Notes: generated by a model from the sequence alone, not told the origin. Counted from the stretch's first letter, positions 36,743-46,128 are shown. The stretch is DNA of 64,000 nucleotides from an uncultured Pelagibacteraceae bacterium (GCA_902623735.1 CACNUU010000004.1:1-64000); one strand, 5' to 3'. Program-made: numbers and translations.

Positions 36743-37801
36743 ATGAATGTTTGTATATTAGGTGACGGCTTGACTAGTTTATCTTTAGCAAAAGCTTTGG
36801 TAAATTTGGAAATAAATGTTGATGTTATATCTCATAAAAAAATTGATAAATTAGATAATACTAGAACACTCGGTCTATCGCGGAGTAATATTGAATTCTT
36901 TAACAAAAATATCGTTAATATTGATAAATTATTATGGAAAATTAAAAAAATTGCAATTTTTAATGATAACTCAAAAAATAATGAATTAATTAATTTTGAT
37001 AATAGTAAAGAATATCTATTTGCAACAATTAAAAATAAGGAATTCTATAATCTTTTGTATTTAAGTTTGATTAAATCAAAAATTTTTAATTTCAAAAAAA
37101 AATTGATTTTATCGAAATACAATCTAATTATAAATTGTGATCCAAAAAATCTTATAACTAAAAAGTTTTTTTTCAAAAATATAAGGAAAAATTATGATAG
37201 TTTTGCTTACACCACAATTATAGAACATAAAAAATTAATAAATAATAATACAGCAATGCAGATTTTTACTAAACGGGGTCCTTTGGCATTTTTACCTTTA
37301 TCAGATACAAAAACATCAATTGTTTATTCTTATAAAGGAAAAAAGATAAGTAATATTTTCGAATTAGTAAATTTTTATAATAAGAAATACTCTATAAAAA
37401 AATTTAATGAATACAAAACTTTTGAATTAAGATCATCGAATTTACGAAATTACTACCATCAAAATATTTTAGCTTTTGGTGACTTATTGCATAGAATACA
37501 TCCACTGGCTGGACAAGGTTTTAATATGTCAGTAAGAGATATTAAAGAATTAGTTAAAATAATAAGATTTAAAATTAACCATGGTTTGAGTCTAGACAGT
37601 TCAGTTTGTATAGATTTTGAAAAAAATACAAAACATAAAAATTATATTTTTTCAAATTCAATAGACTTTTTATATGAATTTTTTAACTTTGAGCGAAAAA
37701 TTAAAAGTAATATTTTAAGCAAAACAATTAAACTTTTAGGTGCGCAAAAATCTACAAATAAAATTTTCACAGAACTAGCTGATAATGGAATAGTATTTTA
37801 G
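36743..37801 (+). CDS. FAD-dependent ubiquinone-biosynthesis hydroxylase (UbiH/UbiF/UbiL family)
   Basis: 352 residues from the ATG. A TTG at 36704 would add 13 unlikely residues. The N-terminal FAD loop is CILGDGLTSLSLAKAL and the conserved second FAD block is LAFGDLLHRIHPLAGQGFNMSVRDI. The middle is much shortened compared with the usual ~400 residues and strongly diverged, so which ring position it hydroxylates cannot be said. It starts just after the divergent ftsK ATG. Confidence 0.8.
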   Translation: MNVCILGDGLTSLSLAKALVNLEINVDVISHKKIDKLDNTRTLGLSRSNIEFFNKNIVNIDKLLWKIKKIAIFNDNSKNNELINFDNSKEYLFATIKNKEFYNLLYLSLIKSKIFNFKKKLILSKYNLIINCDPKNLITKKFFFKNIRKNYDSFAYTTIIEHKKLINNNTAMQIFTKRGPLAFLPLSDTKTSIVYSYKGKKISNIFELVNFYNKKYSIKKFNEYKTFELRSSNLRNYYHQNILAFGDLLHRIHPLAGQGFNMSVRDIKELVKIIRFKINHGLSLDSSVCIDFEKNTKHKNYIFSNSIDFLYEFFNFERKIKSNILSKTIKLLGAQKSTNKIFTELADNGIVF

Positions 37802-38440
37802 TTATTGTACTGTTGTATTATTATAATTGTCAAAAGTGTATGTAGTTAATATTTGAGATATTTTAGACTTTCTAATATCTAGATTTTCTGCCTCTAGTAA
37901 AATTTGTTTTTCTTCGAGTGTAAAAGGAGAAGCCATAGCCAAAGCATTTATTGTTTCATCCAAACTTTGTTTTTCTAAAGCTTTCCAATTAATTATAAAA
38001 CCTCTTTTTTCAAACAAGTTTTTTAAATCTTTAAAAATTAATTCTAGGTCAGAAAATTTAATATTTTCTTTTTTTTCACCTAAATCATTCAAGAAATTTT
38101 TTGTATCAATTTTACATTCTCTATATTTTTTAACTGATTTTATTTCCTCAATTATTTGAAATCTAATTAAACCTTTGAGTTCAATTACATATCTTCCATC
38201 ATCAGTTTCTTTGAAAGCAGTAATTTTTCCTAAACATCCTATTTTGTAGAGTTCAGGAATTTGAACATTGCCTTTTGTCGTTTTAGGTTGAATCATACCA
38301 ATGTATTTATCTGACTTCATACTATCATTGATCATTTCAATATATCTTGGTTCAAAAATATTTAATGGAACAGTTGTCTTAGGAAAAATAATAAAATTAC
38401 TTAGAGGAAATACTGGTATTATATCAGGAAAGTTATTCAT
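37802..38440 (-). CDS. Lon N-terminal (LON substrate-binding) domain protein
   Basis: 212 residues. IIPVFPLSNFIIFPKTTVPLNIFEPRYIEMI is the characteristic start of the LON domain. IGMIQPK, GCLGKITAFKETDDGRYVIELKG and ALAMASPFTLEEKQILLEAE follow. There is no ATPase or protease domain, so it is the stand-alone form found in many proteobacteria, role unknown. It abuts the convergent hydroxylase gene with no gap. Confidence 0.9.
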   Translation of the reverse strand: MNNFPDIIPVFPLSNFIIFPKTTVPLNIFEPRYIEMINDSMKSDKYIGMIQPKTTKGNVQIPELYKIGCLGKITAFKETDDGRYVIELKGLIRFQIIEEIKSVKKYRECKIDTKNFLNDLGEKKENIKFSDLELIFKDLKNLFEKRGFIINWKALEKQSLDETINALAMASPFTLEEKQILLEAENLDIRKSKISQILTTYTFDNYNNTTVQ

Positions 38441-38487
38441 AACTTAATTTGTAACAAAAATTTAATTATTCATCTATAATAAATTCA

Positions 38488-39333
38488 ATGATTTTTTGGA
38501 TAGCATCATACCCAAAAAGTGGGAACACATGGCTTAGAGCACTAATAAGCTCTTACTATTTTTCAAAAGAAGGATTTTTTAAGAAAGAAATATTAAAAAA
38601 CATAGATCAATTTCCTGAAAAAATACATTTTTCTTATTTTAATTATGATCCTAAAGATATTACTGGTACAACACAATTTTGGATCAAAGCACAAGAAAAA
38701 ATTAACTCAGACAAAAAAGTAAAATTTTTTAAAACACATAATATTTTTGGAGAAATTAATAAACAACCATTTACAAATAAATTAAATTCTATTGCCTGCA
38801 TTTATATTGTTAGAGATCCAAGAAATGTGATAACATCTTTAAAAAATCATTACGAGTTATCTTACGATGAGGCATATGATTTTATTACTAATGAAAAAAA
38901 ATATATTTATGATCAACACAAACTAAATGATTATAGTGATTTTCAATTCATAGGTTCATGGAAAACAAATTTTCAATCTTGGAAATATCAAAAAGAGATA
39001 CCAATAAAATTCATTAAATATGAGAATTTATTAAATGAAACTTTTACTACTGCTTTAGGTGTAGTGGAATTTGTTAATAAAATACTTAAAAATAAAAAAA
39101 GTGTCGATAAAAAAAAATTAGAAAATGTAGTAAATTCCACATCATTTGAAAGATTAAAAAAAGAAGAGACCATTGAAGGTTTTTCAGAAGCGATTATTTC
39201 TAGACAAAAAGATAAAAAGATACCGTTTTTTTATTTAGGTCCTAAAAATGATTGGAAAAAAATTTTAGATAAAAAAATTCAAAACCAATTAAATAAGGTT
39301 TTTATGAAAAATTTAAAAGAACTTCTTTATTGA
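38488..39333 (+). CDS. Sulfotransferase domain protein
   Basis: 281 residues. SYPKSGNTWLRAL at 7-19 is the PAPS 5'-phosphosulfate loop. IYIVRDPRNVITSLKNHY is the 3'-phosphate motif, and YLGPKNDWKKIL near the end is the K-x-x-D-W block seen in cytosolic sulfotransferases. The acceptor is unknown. It is a single-domain relative of the TPR-sulfotransferase at the left end of the window. About 50 bases of AT-rich DNA lie between it and the tRNA gene. Confidence 0.87.
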   Translation: MIFWIASYPKSGNTWLRALISSYYFSKEGFFKKEILKNIDQFPEKIHFSYFNYDPKDITGTTQFWIKAQEKINSDKKVKFFKTHNIFGEINKQPFTNKLNSIACIYIVRDPRNVITSLKNHYELSYDEAYDFITNEKKYIYDQHKLNDYSDFQFIGSWKTNFQSWKYQKEIPIKFIKYENLLNETFTTALGVVEFVNKILKNKKSVDKKKLENVVNSTSFERLKKEETIEGFSEAIISRQKDKKIPFFYLGPKNDWKKILDKKIQNQLNKVFMKNLKELLY

Positions 39334-39382
39334 TACTTGCTAAATTTTTAAAAAGCTAATACTTTTGTTACTTATAAAACAA

Positions 39383-39457
39383 GCGGGCATAGCTCAGTGG
39401 TAGAGCGTCTCGTTGCCAACGAGAAGGTCGAGGGTTCGACCCCCTTTGCCCGCTCCA
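39383..39457 (+). tRNA. tRNA-Gly(GCC) with encoded CCA
   Basis: 75 bases. Acceptor GCGGGCA / TGCCCGC, discriminator T, CCA at 39455-39457. Anticodon stem TCTCG / CGAGA with loop TTGCCAA gives anticodon GCC (39415-39417). The T arm GAGGG-TTCGACC-CCCTT is intact. The next start codon is only 5 bases after CCA. Confidence 0.97.
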
Positions 39458-39462
39458 ATATT

Positions 39463-39807
39463 ATGTCTGACTTATTAAATAAAAAATGTGTTCCATGTGA
39501 AGGTGGTGTAACAGCATTTGATATTTCTGAAATACACAAATATCAAAAAAAAGTAGATGGATGGGATGTTGTTAAAAATGAAAAAGATATCTATTTTTTG
39601 GAAAAAAAATTTAATTTTAAAAATTTTTTAGAGAGTCAGAAATTTGTAAATTTAGTCGGAAAAGTTTCAGAAGAAGAGGGCCACCATCCAGATATTATGT
39701 TCGGATGGGGCTATGCAAAAGTCAGTATAACCACTCATGCAATATCAGGTTTATCTGAAAACGATTTTATTTTAGCAGCAAAAATTGATAAAGGTGCTAG
39801 TGTCTAA
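39463..39807 (+). CDS. phhB: Pterin-4-alpha-carbinolamine dehydratase
   Basis: 114 residues from the ATG at 39463. The frame stays open 22 codons further up but that part is the tRNA gene. WDVVKNEKDIYFLEKKFNFKNFLESQKFVNLVG and EEEGHHPDIMFGWGYAKVSITTHAISGLSENDF give the fold and the catalytic EGHHP. It dehydrates 4a-hydroxytetrahydropterin; in bacteria lacking phenylalanine hydroxylase it may serve pterin repair or RNA-based functions. The 3' end overlaps purH by 11 bases. Confidence 0.92.
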   Translation: MSDLLNKKCVPCEGGVTAFDISEIHKYQKKVDGWDVVKNEKDIYFLEKKFNFKNFLESQKFVNLVGKVSEEEGHHPDIMFGWGYAKVSITTHAISGLSENDFILAAKIDKGASV

Positions 39808-41332
39808 AATGTCTAGTATTTGAAAAAATTAATACAGTTTTTGTATCATTTGCAAATTTTATAATTTCTTTATCATTGATTGATCCCTCGGGCTGAACAA
39901 CAGCTGTGACACCAGATTGTATTAATTTTTCAATTCCATCTACAAATGGGAAAAAAGCATCAGAGGCAGCAACTATATTCTCTTTAATTTTACTAAATTT
40001 TTTCATTTTTTTGACAGCAATCTCACAGCTATCAATTCTGCTTGGCTGGCCAGAGCCAATACCTACTATCGCTTCGCCAGCTGCTAGCACGATTGCATTT
40101 GATTTAACATATCGACAAACATTAAATGCAAAAATTAAATCATCAAATTGAGTTTTATTAGGCTTAATTTTAGAAACAATCTTAAAGTCTTTTTTTGTAA
40201 ATATTTTATCATCCTCAGATTGAACTAAAATTGACTCATTGATTGAATTAAATTTTAAATTTTTATTTAATTTATAATTAGTAGTATCAATTAATCTCAA
40301 ATTTTTTTTTTTCTTTAATATTTTTAGAGCTTCTTTCTCAAAACCATTTGCTGAAATTACCTCTAAAAAAATCTTGTTCATTTCAAATGCAACTTTTTTG
40401 TTTACCTTGAAATTACAAGAAACAACACCACCAAAAGCACTAATTGGATCACAAGCCAAAGCTGATTTATAACTTTCTAAATTATTTTTCTTAATAGAAA
40501 CGCCACAAGGATTTGCGTGTTTGACAATTACTGTACCACTATTTTTTTGAAAAGATCTTGAAATAGTTAATGCAGCAAATAAATCATTGTAATTATTATA
40601 ACTTAGTGGTTTTCCATGAATTTTATCTATTCCAATTTCCTTTCTATTTGAATAAATTGCACTTATTTGATGGGGGTTTTCTCCATATCTTAATTTTTCG
40701 ACGAGATTTCCATAAATAATTTTTTTTTGAGGAAAATCTGTCTTGGTAATTTTGTTGAAATAATTTGTTATAATGGAGTCATAGTGTGAAGTTTCCGTAA
40801 ATGCTAATTTTGACATTTTTTCTCTAAATTTAAGGGAAGTTGAACCATTATTTTTCTTTAATTCATCTATCAAATCAGGATATTGCGTTTTAGAAATAAT
40901 TACAGTTACATCTTCATAGTTTTTGGCAGCAGATCTAACCATTGTAGGGCCACCTACGTCTATATTTTCAATAATTTTTTTATGACTTTTTGTTGTCTCA
41001 AGAATTTCTTCAAATGGATAAAAATTAATAATTACTAAGTCTATATTTTCATAATTATTTAATTTCATTTCTTTATTATGAAATTTATTATTTCTTTTAT
41101 TCAAAATACCTGCATGAATTTTAGGATGTAAAGTTTTGACTCTTCCATTCAAAATTTCATTTGAACCAGTAAAATCTGAAACCTCTGTACACTTAAAATT
41201 AAGACGTTTTATCTCTTTATAAGTACCACCTGAACTAATTATCTTAACATTATTTTTTTTTAAAGTTTGTAATAAAATCTTTAAATTACTCTTATCATAA
41301 ACAGAAATTAGTGCTGTCCGAATTTTTTTCAT
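39797..41332 (-). CDS. purH: Bifunctional AICAR transformylase / IMP cyclohydrolase
   Basis: 511 residues from the ATG at 41332, which shares a base with the preceding heparinase-family stop; a start 7 codons earlier is less likely. The cyclohydrolase domain shows ISVYDKSNLKIL, SSGGTYKEIK, GRVKTLHPKIHAGIL and IDVGGPTMVRSAAKN. The transformylase domain shows RYGENPHQ, VKHANPCGV, and QPSRIDSCEIA. It catalyses the last two steps of IMP synthesis. Confidence 0.97.
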   Translation of the reverse strand: MKKIRTALISVYDKSNLKILLQTLKKNNVKIISSGGTYKEIKRLNFKCTEVSDFTGSNEILNGRVKTLHPKIHAGILNKRNNKFHNKEMKLNNYENIDLVIINFYPFEEILETTKSHKKIIENIDVGGPTMVRSAAKNYEDVTVIISKTQYPDLIDELKKNNGSTSLKFREKMSKLAFTETSHYDSIITNYFNKITKTDFPQKKIIYGNLVEKLRYGENPHQISAIYSNRKEIGIDKIHGKPLSYNNYNDLFAALTISRSFQKNSGTVIVKHANPCGVSIKKNNLESYKSALACDPISAFGGVVSCNFKVNKKVAFEMNKIFLEVISANGFEKEALKILKKKKNLRLIDTTNYKLNKNLKFNSINESILVQSEDDKIFTKKDFKIVSKIKPNKTQFDDLIFAFNVCRYVKSNAIVLAAGEAIVGIGSGQPSRIDSCEIAVKKMKKFSKIKENIVAASDAFFPFVDGIEKLIQSGVTAVVQPEGSINDKEIIKFANDTKTVLIFSNTRHFRH

Positions 41333-42942
41333 TATATTTTTTCTAACTTCCACTTAATATCTTCTATCTGATTATTTGAAATACCAGAAATGAAAATATT
41401 TTGGTTTTCAGTGTATAAATTTTTATTACCGAAATATAGACCATTATCAATATTAATATCAAAACTTTCACAAGTAAATTTCCATCCTTGATCATCCAAT
41501 TCAATTAATATTGATTTATTATCTTGAGTTTTCATTAATTTAATAGATGGTTCTAAATGAAATCTGATATCAAATTTGAAGTTATGATTATTTTTCTTTT
41601 TTATTATTTTATCGTAACCAATAAAAATCATACGATCAGGATAAAACTCAATCTCTCTTTCATGGATTGAATTAAATTTCTTCAGATAGCCGTCATGTGA
41701 TCCAATTATTTTCCAATAATTTTTTTCAAAAATTACTTGTCTTTTTAAAATTTTCAAACCTCTTTGTAAAAGATTGATATTTCTCGTCTTATGAAATTTA
41801 CATGAGGAATGATCATCAATTACTAATGTGTTTTGAGAGGCAGAGGACTTTGATATTTCATTAAGCTTTATGTTGTCTTTATTGTAGTATCCACAGTTAG
41901 TAATTAATTTTTTTTGATTAGAAAGTATCTCAAATGACAAAGATCCAGCCTGATAATCCTTTGTATATTTTGACACAGGAGGATTACCAGCATCCATAAT
42001 TAAGCATATTTTCTTATTTCTAAGAATAAAATATCCACCAAAATCTAAATTTTCGTTTTTAAACTTGTACCCCAACCTTTTTAGATAGTTGTCAAAATCT
42101 TTATTATTTGAGTTATTATTTCCATTAAATAAAAGGTCATAGTTAGTATTTTGCCAAGTAAAATTATATCCTTGACCAAGGTGAAAAATATTTTCATCAA
42201 TGTACTCTGGGATTGAAACTTGAGATTCTTTAAACCACTCTCTAATTAAAATAAAATATTTAAGATAGAATGTAAGTTGTTTTATATTCCTTGATTTTGG
42301 AAACCCTTCATTATCTAAAGATGATTTTGAAATTTTTTTCAAAATATCTAAACCAAAAGCTAGATAATTTTTTTCATCTTTGTAACTTAAGCCAACTAAA
42401 ATAATTGAGGCACAGCCTATTATTTTATCATCAATAGATTTTGATTTGTTTATTTCGTTAATTAAATGATTTGTCTGTTTTTTAATCATCATATTAAACT
42501 TATTTTTGTATTTGGTACTTCCTCCATCAAATGAAAGATTGTGACAAGATAACCAAGCTATTATTCGTTTAGCTGTTAAGTCAAAATCCCAACTTTTAGA
42601 ATTAAATTTGTAATTATAATGAATCCAATTTTCTATTACCGAATGTATTTCTGTGCTGGATGATTTTAGGTCAAGATTAAAAAACCAATAAAAACTATTT
42701 AAGTTTTTAAAGTCTTTTTTTTTTATTTTATTGTTTTTCCAAATTTCATCTAAAAAATAATCTTCAATTTTAAATCTTTTTTCCTGATATTTAATCAATG
42801 AACTTAATAAGTGGGGACTTGGCTTATAAATAAAATCTGTATCTAAAATTTTTGAAATTTTTCTATCATAAAATTTAGAGTTAAGGTAAAATTTTCTAAA
42901 TTTATTTAATATATTAGAAAAAAAAGAACCTATATAAATCAT
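41332..42942 (-). CDS. Heparinase II/III family protein
   Basis: 536 residues. The N-terminal part is an alpha-helical toroid: SWDFDLTAKRIIAWLSCHNL and similar. The C-terminal part is a beta-sandwich containing CLIMDAGNPPVSKYTKDYQAGSLSFEI, the conserved Heparinase_II/III block with His replaced by Tyr at YTKDYQAG (relatives usually show H-A-D-T/Q). No signal peptide is apparent. In alphaproteobacteria a heparinase-family gene next to purH is usual and its substrate is unknown, possibly a surface polysaccharide. Confidence 0.8.
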   Translation of the reverse strand: MIYIGSFFSNILNKFRKFYLNSKFYDRKISKILDTDFIYKPSPHLLSSLIKYQEKRFKIEDYFLDEIWKNNKIKKKDFKNLNSFYWFFNLDLKSSSTEIHSVIENWIHYNYKFNSKSWDFDLTAKRIIAWLSCHNLSFDGGSTKYKNKFNMMIKKQTNHLINEINKSKSIDDKIIGCASIILVGLSYKDEKNYLAFGLDILKKISKSSLDNEGFPKSRNIKQLTFYLKYFILIREWFKESQVSIPEYIDENIFHLGQGYNFTWQNTNYDLLFNGNNNSNNKDFDNYLKRLGYKFKNENLDFGGYFILRNKKICLIMDAGNPPVSKYTKDYQAGSLSFEILSNQKKLITNCGYYNKDNIKLNEISKSSASQNTLVIDDHSSCKFHKTRNINLLQRGLKILKRQVIFEKNYWKIIGSHDGYLKKFNSIHEREIEFYPDRMIFIGYDKIIKKKNNHNFKFDIRFHLEPSIKLMKTQDNKSILIELDDQGWKFTCESFDINIDNGLYFGNKNLYTENQNIFISGISNNQIEDIKWKLEKI

Positions 42943-43601
42943 TAATGAGATTTTAATAATTCAATATTTTTCTTTATATCTCCATTATTACTTTTGAATA
43001 TTGTTGTACCCGAAACAAGAATATTCGCTCCTGAGTCAATAGCTAATTTTGAATTTTCAAAATTTATGCCACCATCAATTTCGATATCAAAATTTAATTT
43101 TTTTTCATCTTTTAAAATTTTTAATTTTTTGACTTTTTCTAAAACTTCAGGCATAAATTTCTGGCCACCAAATCCTGGATTTACACTCATAATTAGAACC
43201 AAATCAATATCGTCAAGTAGGTCTGAGATTAAATCTATTTTAGATTCTGGATTTAAACACACCCCTGCTTTTTTTTTTAGTCCTTTGATTTTCAAAATGG
43301 AGGATTTTAAATTATCAGTTGCTTCTGGATGTATTGTAATAATGTCTGCACCAGCATTTGCAAAATCTTCGATATATTTATGAACGGGTGAAATCATTAA
43401 ATGTACATCAAATGTTAATGATGAATACTTTCTTAGAGCCTTAATAACTGGAGGACCAATCGTTAAGTTAGGAACAAAATGACCATCCATAACATCAACA
43501 TGAATCATGTCAGCTCCTGCTTGTTCCAGTTTTTTAATCTCACTGCCAAGTTCACTAAAATCAGCAGATAGAATAGAAGGTGAAATTTTAATTTTTTTCA
43601 T
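42942..43601 (-). CDS. rpe: Ribulose-phosphate 3-epimerase
   Basis: 219 residues, normal size. ISPSILSADFSELGSEI, HVDVMDGHFVPNLTIGPPVIKAL, VLIMSVNPGFGGQKFMPEVLEKV and IEIDGGIN carry the metal-binding His/Asp set. It interconverts ribulose-5-phosphate and xylulose-5-phosphate. It overlaps the heparinase-family gene by one base, forming rpe-heparinase-purH. Confidence 0.97.
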   Translation of the reverse strand: MKKIKISPSILSADFSELGSEIKKLEQAGADMIHVDVMDGHFVPNLTIGPPVIKALRKYSSLTFDVHLMISPVHKYIEDFANAGADIITIHPEATDNLKSSILKIKGLKKKAGVCLNPESKIDLISDLLDDIDLVLIMSVNPGFGGQKFMPEVLEKVKKLKILKDEKKLNFDIEIDGGINFENSKLAIDSGANILVSGTTIFKSNNGDIKKNIELLKSH

Positions 43602-43629
43602 TGATAGCTAAAACTACTAGTATCAATTT

Positions 43630-43986
43630 TTAAAATTTAATTGAATTAAAAAATTGATAAATTTGTCTAGAAATTTCACTTTCCAATGGAAAAGACAACA
43701 TACCCATCACTGAGTATCCTAAAATCCATGGCATTAAATAAAACCTTATCATAAAAAAAAACCAAGCCACATAAAGGGGCACCAAAGGTGGGATTATAAA
43801 TGTTGGCGTTATAGGCTTAAAAATAGCAATTAGTGGATTTGTGAATTTAACAAATACTTTCATAAAAAAAAATTGTGAGTCCTCCTTTTGAAAAATATTC
43901 ATGGCGACTCTACCAATCAATGTCCACATTATCACTCCCAAAATATAATCAATTATATATATTAACGGATGAAAATTAGCTGACAT
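43630..43986 (-). CDS. YggT-like membrane protein
   Basis: 118 residues with about three membrane helices. FTNPLIAIFKPITP resembles the YggT T-x-P-hydrophobic-x(3)-R-x-x-P signature between helices, and IIPPLVPLYVAWFFFMIRFYLMPW follows. A clearer YggT is at 55242. Function unknown; YggT homologues have been linked to osmotic shock and cell shape. It precedes rpe by 28 bases. Confidence 0.6.
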   Translation of the reverse strand: MSANFHPLIYIIDYILGVIMWTLIGRVAMNIFQKEDSQFFFMKVFVKFTNPLIAIFKPITPTFIIPPLVPLYVAWFFFMIRFYLMPWILGYSVMGMLSFPLESEISRQIYQFFNSIKF

Positions 43987-44018
43987 TTAAAATTTATATT
44001 TTTAATTGAGAAAATTTA

Positions 44019-44042
44019 AAGGGGCGAAATTAATCGCCCCTT
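44019..44042 (-). terminator. Rho-independent terminator of the symporter operon
   Basis: Stem AAGGGGCGA (44019-44027), loop AATTAA, stem TCGCCCCTT (44034-44042), a 9-bp perfect stem with AT-rich flanks. Read on the minus strand it follows the symporter stop by about 12 bases and is trailed by a T-rich stretch. Confidence 0.85.
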
Positions 44043-44053
44043 AAAAAATTTAT

Positions 44054-45868
44054 TTAGTGTTGTCTGCCAAGGATCGATTTACCTGACGGTACACGAACCT
44101 CGTCAACCATTCTTTGTGTTGCCGCATTAGGCTCTGATGTCATTAAACTTACGACAACCATAGCTACTAAGCTGACCGCTGAACCAAAGATACCAAATGT
44201 TAACTGTGTAATACCTAAGAATCCACTTCCGCCGTTTCTTACCCAAATTAGGTAACCAGCACCAGAAATTAGACCTAAAGCCATACCAGCTATAGCACCT
44301 TCTCTGTTAGCTCTCTTCCACCATACACCAAGTACAAGTGGGAAGAACAATCCAGACATCGCAAAGTCAAAAGCCCAGATTACTGAACCTAAGATACCTT
44401 GGATCTCCATTGCCGCAATAGTTGCTCCAGCAAAACCAATTACTACAAGTAGCACCCTTGCAACAACTAGTCTTTTTGCAGTTTCAGCTTTTGGATCAAT
44501 GATCTTATAATAAACATCATGTGAGATCGCATTAGCAATTGCTAGAATCAAACCATCAGCTGTAGACATGGCAGCAGCCATACCACCAGCAGCAACTAGA
44601 CCTGAGATTACGTATGGTAATCCAGCTATTTCTGGAGTTGCTAACACAACGGCTTTACCACCCATGAAAAACTCATTTAATTCAAGAGTTCCATTTCCGT
44701 TAAAGTCGCTTACAAACATCAAGTTTGCTTGGTTCCAGTTTTGATACCAATCTATCGATTGAACTTCTGCAATTGATTTACCGATAATACCTGTTGGTAA
44801 TGACGGATCAATCAATGACAATTTAGATAGCGTCGCTAACATTGGAGCAGAAGAATAAAGTAGGAAGATAAAGAATAATGACCAACCTACTGATTTTCTA
44901 GCTGCTTTTACACTTGGAGTAGTGAAATATCTCATCATCACGTGAGGCAATGAAGCTGTTCCCATCATCATCGCTAGTGCTAATGAAATAAATGCCCAAG
45001 GTGTAGCGTTAACTGCTGAGTGAGCTTTAGTTATTCCAGCTAAGCCTTTTGGCACCATCGCAAGATTCTCTTTCGAGTTTGCAACAAAACCAAATTGCTG
45101 TTCAAGTTCACCAATTCTAGCTACCTCATCAGCTAACATAAAGTGAGGAAAGAAACCCGCACCCATTTTGTTACTGATCCAGAATACTGGTAATAAGTAA
45201 GCTATGATTAGTACGATATATTGAGCTACCTGTGTCCAAGTTACTCCTCTCATACCACCAAGCATTGAACAAAGTAAAATACTTACTAGCCCAACGTATA
45301 CAGCGTATTGGAATGGAATATCAAGTGCAACAGATGCAATTGTACCTGTAGCGTTAATTTGTGCAGTCACATAGGTAAATGAAGCAACAGTTAAAACTAC
45401 TACTGCAAGAAACCTTGTTAAATTACCACCGTATCTTGTACCGATAAAATCTGGAACTGTGTAACAGCCAAATTTTCTTAGGTAAGGTGCTAATAAAGAT
45501 GCAACTAATACATATCCACCAGTCCAACCAACAAGTAGTGCCATATAACCGTAACCTTTAAAGTAAATTCCACCTGCCATAGCAACGAATGATGCACCAG
45601 ACATCCAGTCTGCTGCTGTCGCCATTCCATTGAATACAGTTGGAACCTGTCTTCCAGCCACGTAATATGCATCAGCTTGTGCTGTACGTGATAGATAACC
45701 AATTATAGCATAGATGGCTACTGTGAACGCAACAAAACAAATACCAATTGTTTTTGCTGTCATACCCATCTGCTCACAAATTGACATAATGATTATGAAA
45801 CCTAAAAATCCACCTGTGTAGATTCCATAAACCTTAGGCAAATTGTCTATAAAATTACCTTTAATCAT
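44054..45868 (-). CDS. Sodium/solute symporter (acetate permease ActP-like, VC_2705 type)
   Basis: 604 residues with 13 or so membrane helices. AYYVAGRQVPTVFNGMATAADWMSGASF, FIGTRYGG and AAALSTADGLILAIANAISHD-like blocks mark the SSS family subgroup that pairs with a DUF4212 subunit. A periplasmic-loop segment DFNGNGTLELNE (44672-44707; residues about 388-399) has the spacing of an EF-hand calcium loop. Codon use is richer in G+C than neighbours, suggesting high expression. The acetyl-CoA synthetase gene 1 kb away points to acetate or another monocarboxylate as substrate. Confidence 0.88.
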   Translation of the reverse strand: MIKGNFIDNLPKVYGIYTGGFLGFIIIMSICEQMGMTAKTIGICFVAFTVAIYAIIGYLSRTAQADAYYVAGRQVPTVFNGMATAADWMSGASFVAMAGGIYFKGYGYMALLVGWTGGYVLVASLLAPYLRKFGCYTVPDFIGTRYGGNLTRFLAVVVLTVASFTYVTAQINATGTIASVALDIPFQYAVYVGLVSILLCSMLGGMRGVTWTQVAQYIVLIIAYLLPVFWISNKMGAGFFPHFMLADEVARIGELEQQFGFVANSKENLAMVPKGLAGITKAHSAVNATPWAFISLALAMMMGTASLPHVMMRYFTTPSVKAARKSVGWSLFFIFLLYSSAPMLATLSKLSLIDPSLPTGIIGKSIAEVQSIDWYQNWNQANLMFVSDFNGNGTLELNEFFMGGKAVVLATPEIAGLPYVISGLVAAGGMAAAMSTADGLILAIANAISHDVYYKIIDPKAETAKRLVVARVLLVVIGFAGATIAAMEIQGILGSVIWAFDFAMSGLFFPLVLGVWWKRANREGAIAGMALGLISGAGYLIWVRNGGSGFLGITQLTFGIFGSAVSLVAMVVVSLMTSEPNAATQRMVDEVRVPSGKSILGRQH

Positions 45869-46128
45869 TAGTCATCTCCTCTTTCGCTAAAGCCAAACTC
45901 TTCATCAATTTTTTCTTGTCTATTCGCAAACCAGAAAATTAAGATTACGAAAATTCCAAGAGAACCCTGACAAGTGAACCAATACGTTAACGGATAACCA
46001 AATGGTCCCGTAACTTCGTTCATTTCAGCCCCGAATAGGAAGATGCCAATTGAGAAAACAAACCAAATTGCTAAAGTCATTATTAGCAAACCTCTGGTTT
46101 TTTCCCAGTGTTGTTCTTGTTTTGACAT
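45868..46128 (-). CDS. DUF4212 sodium/solute symporter small subunit
   Basis: 86 residues with two membrane helices. WEKTRGLLIMTLAIWFVFSIGIFLFG and GYPLTYWFTCQGSLGIFVILIFWFANRQEKID are the DUF4212 (TIGR03647) blocks. The gene always precedes VC_2705-type symporters and presumably codes for an accessory subunit. A good ribosome binding site (GAGAGAGG) precedes it. Its stop overlaps the symporter ATG (TAATG), so the pair is translationally coupled. Confidence 0.9.
   Translation of the reverse strand: MSKQEQHWEKTRGLLIMTLAIWFVFSIGIFLFGAEMNEVTGPFGYPLTYWFTCQGSLGIFVILIFWFANRQEKIDEEFGFSERGDD

Noticed and set aside
44936-44947. CACGTG in the symporter gene as another parS
   Set aside because: Only the central six bases match; flanking TTTC/GAAA arms are absent. 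The same holds for CACGTG near 54,568.
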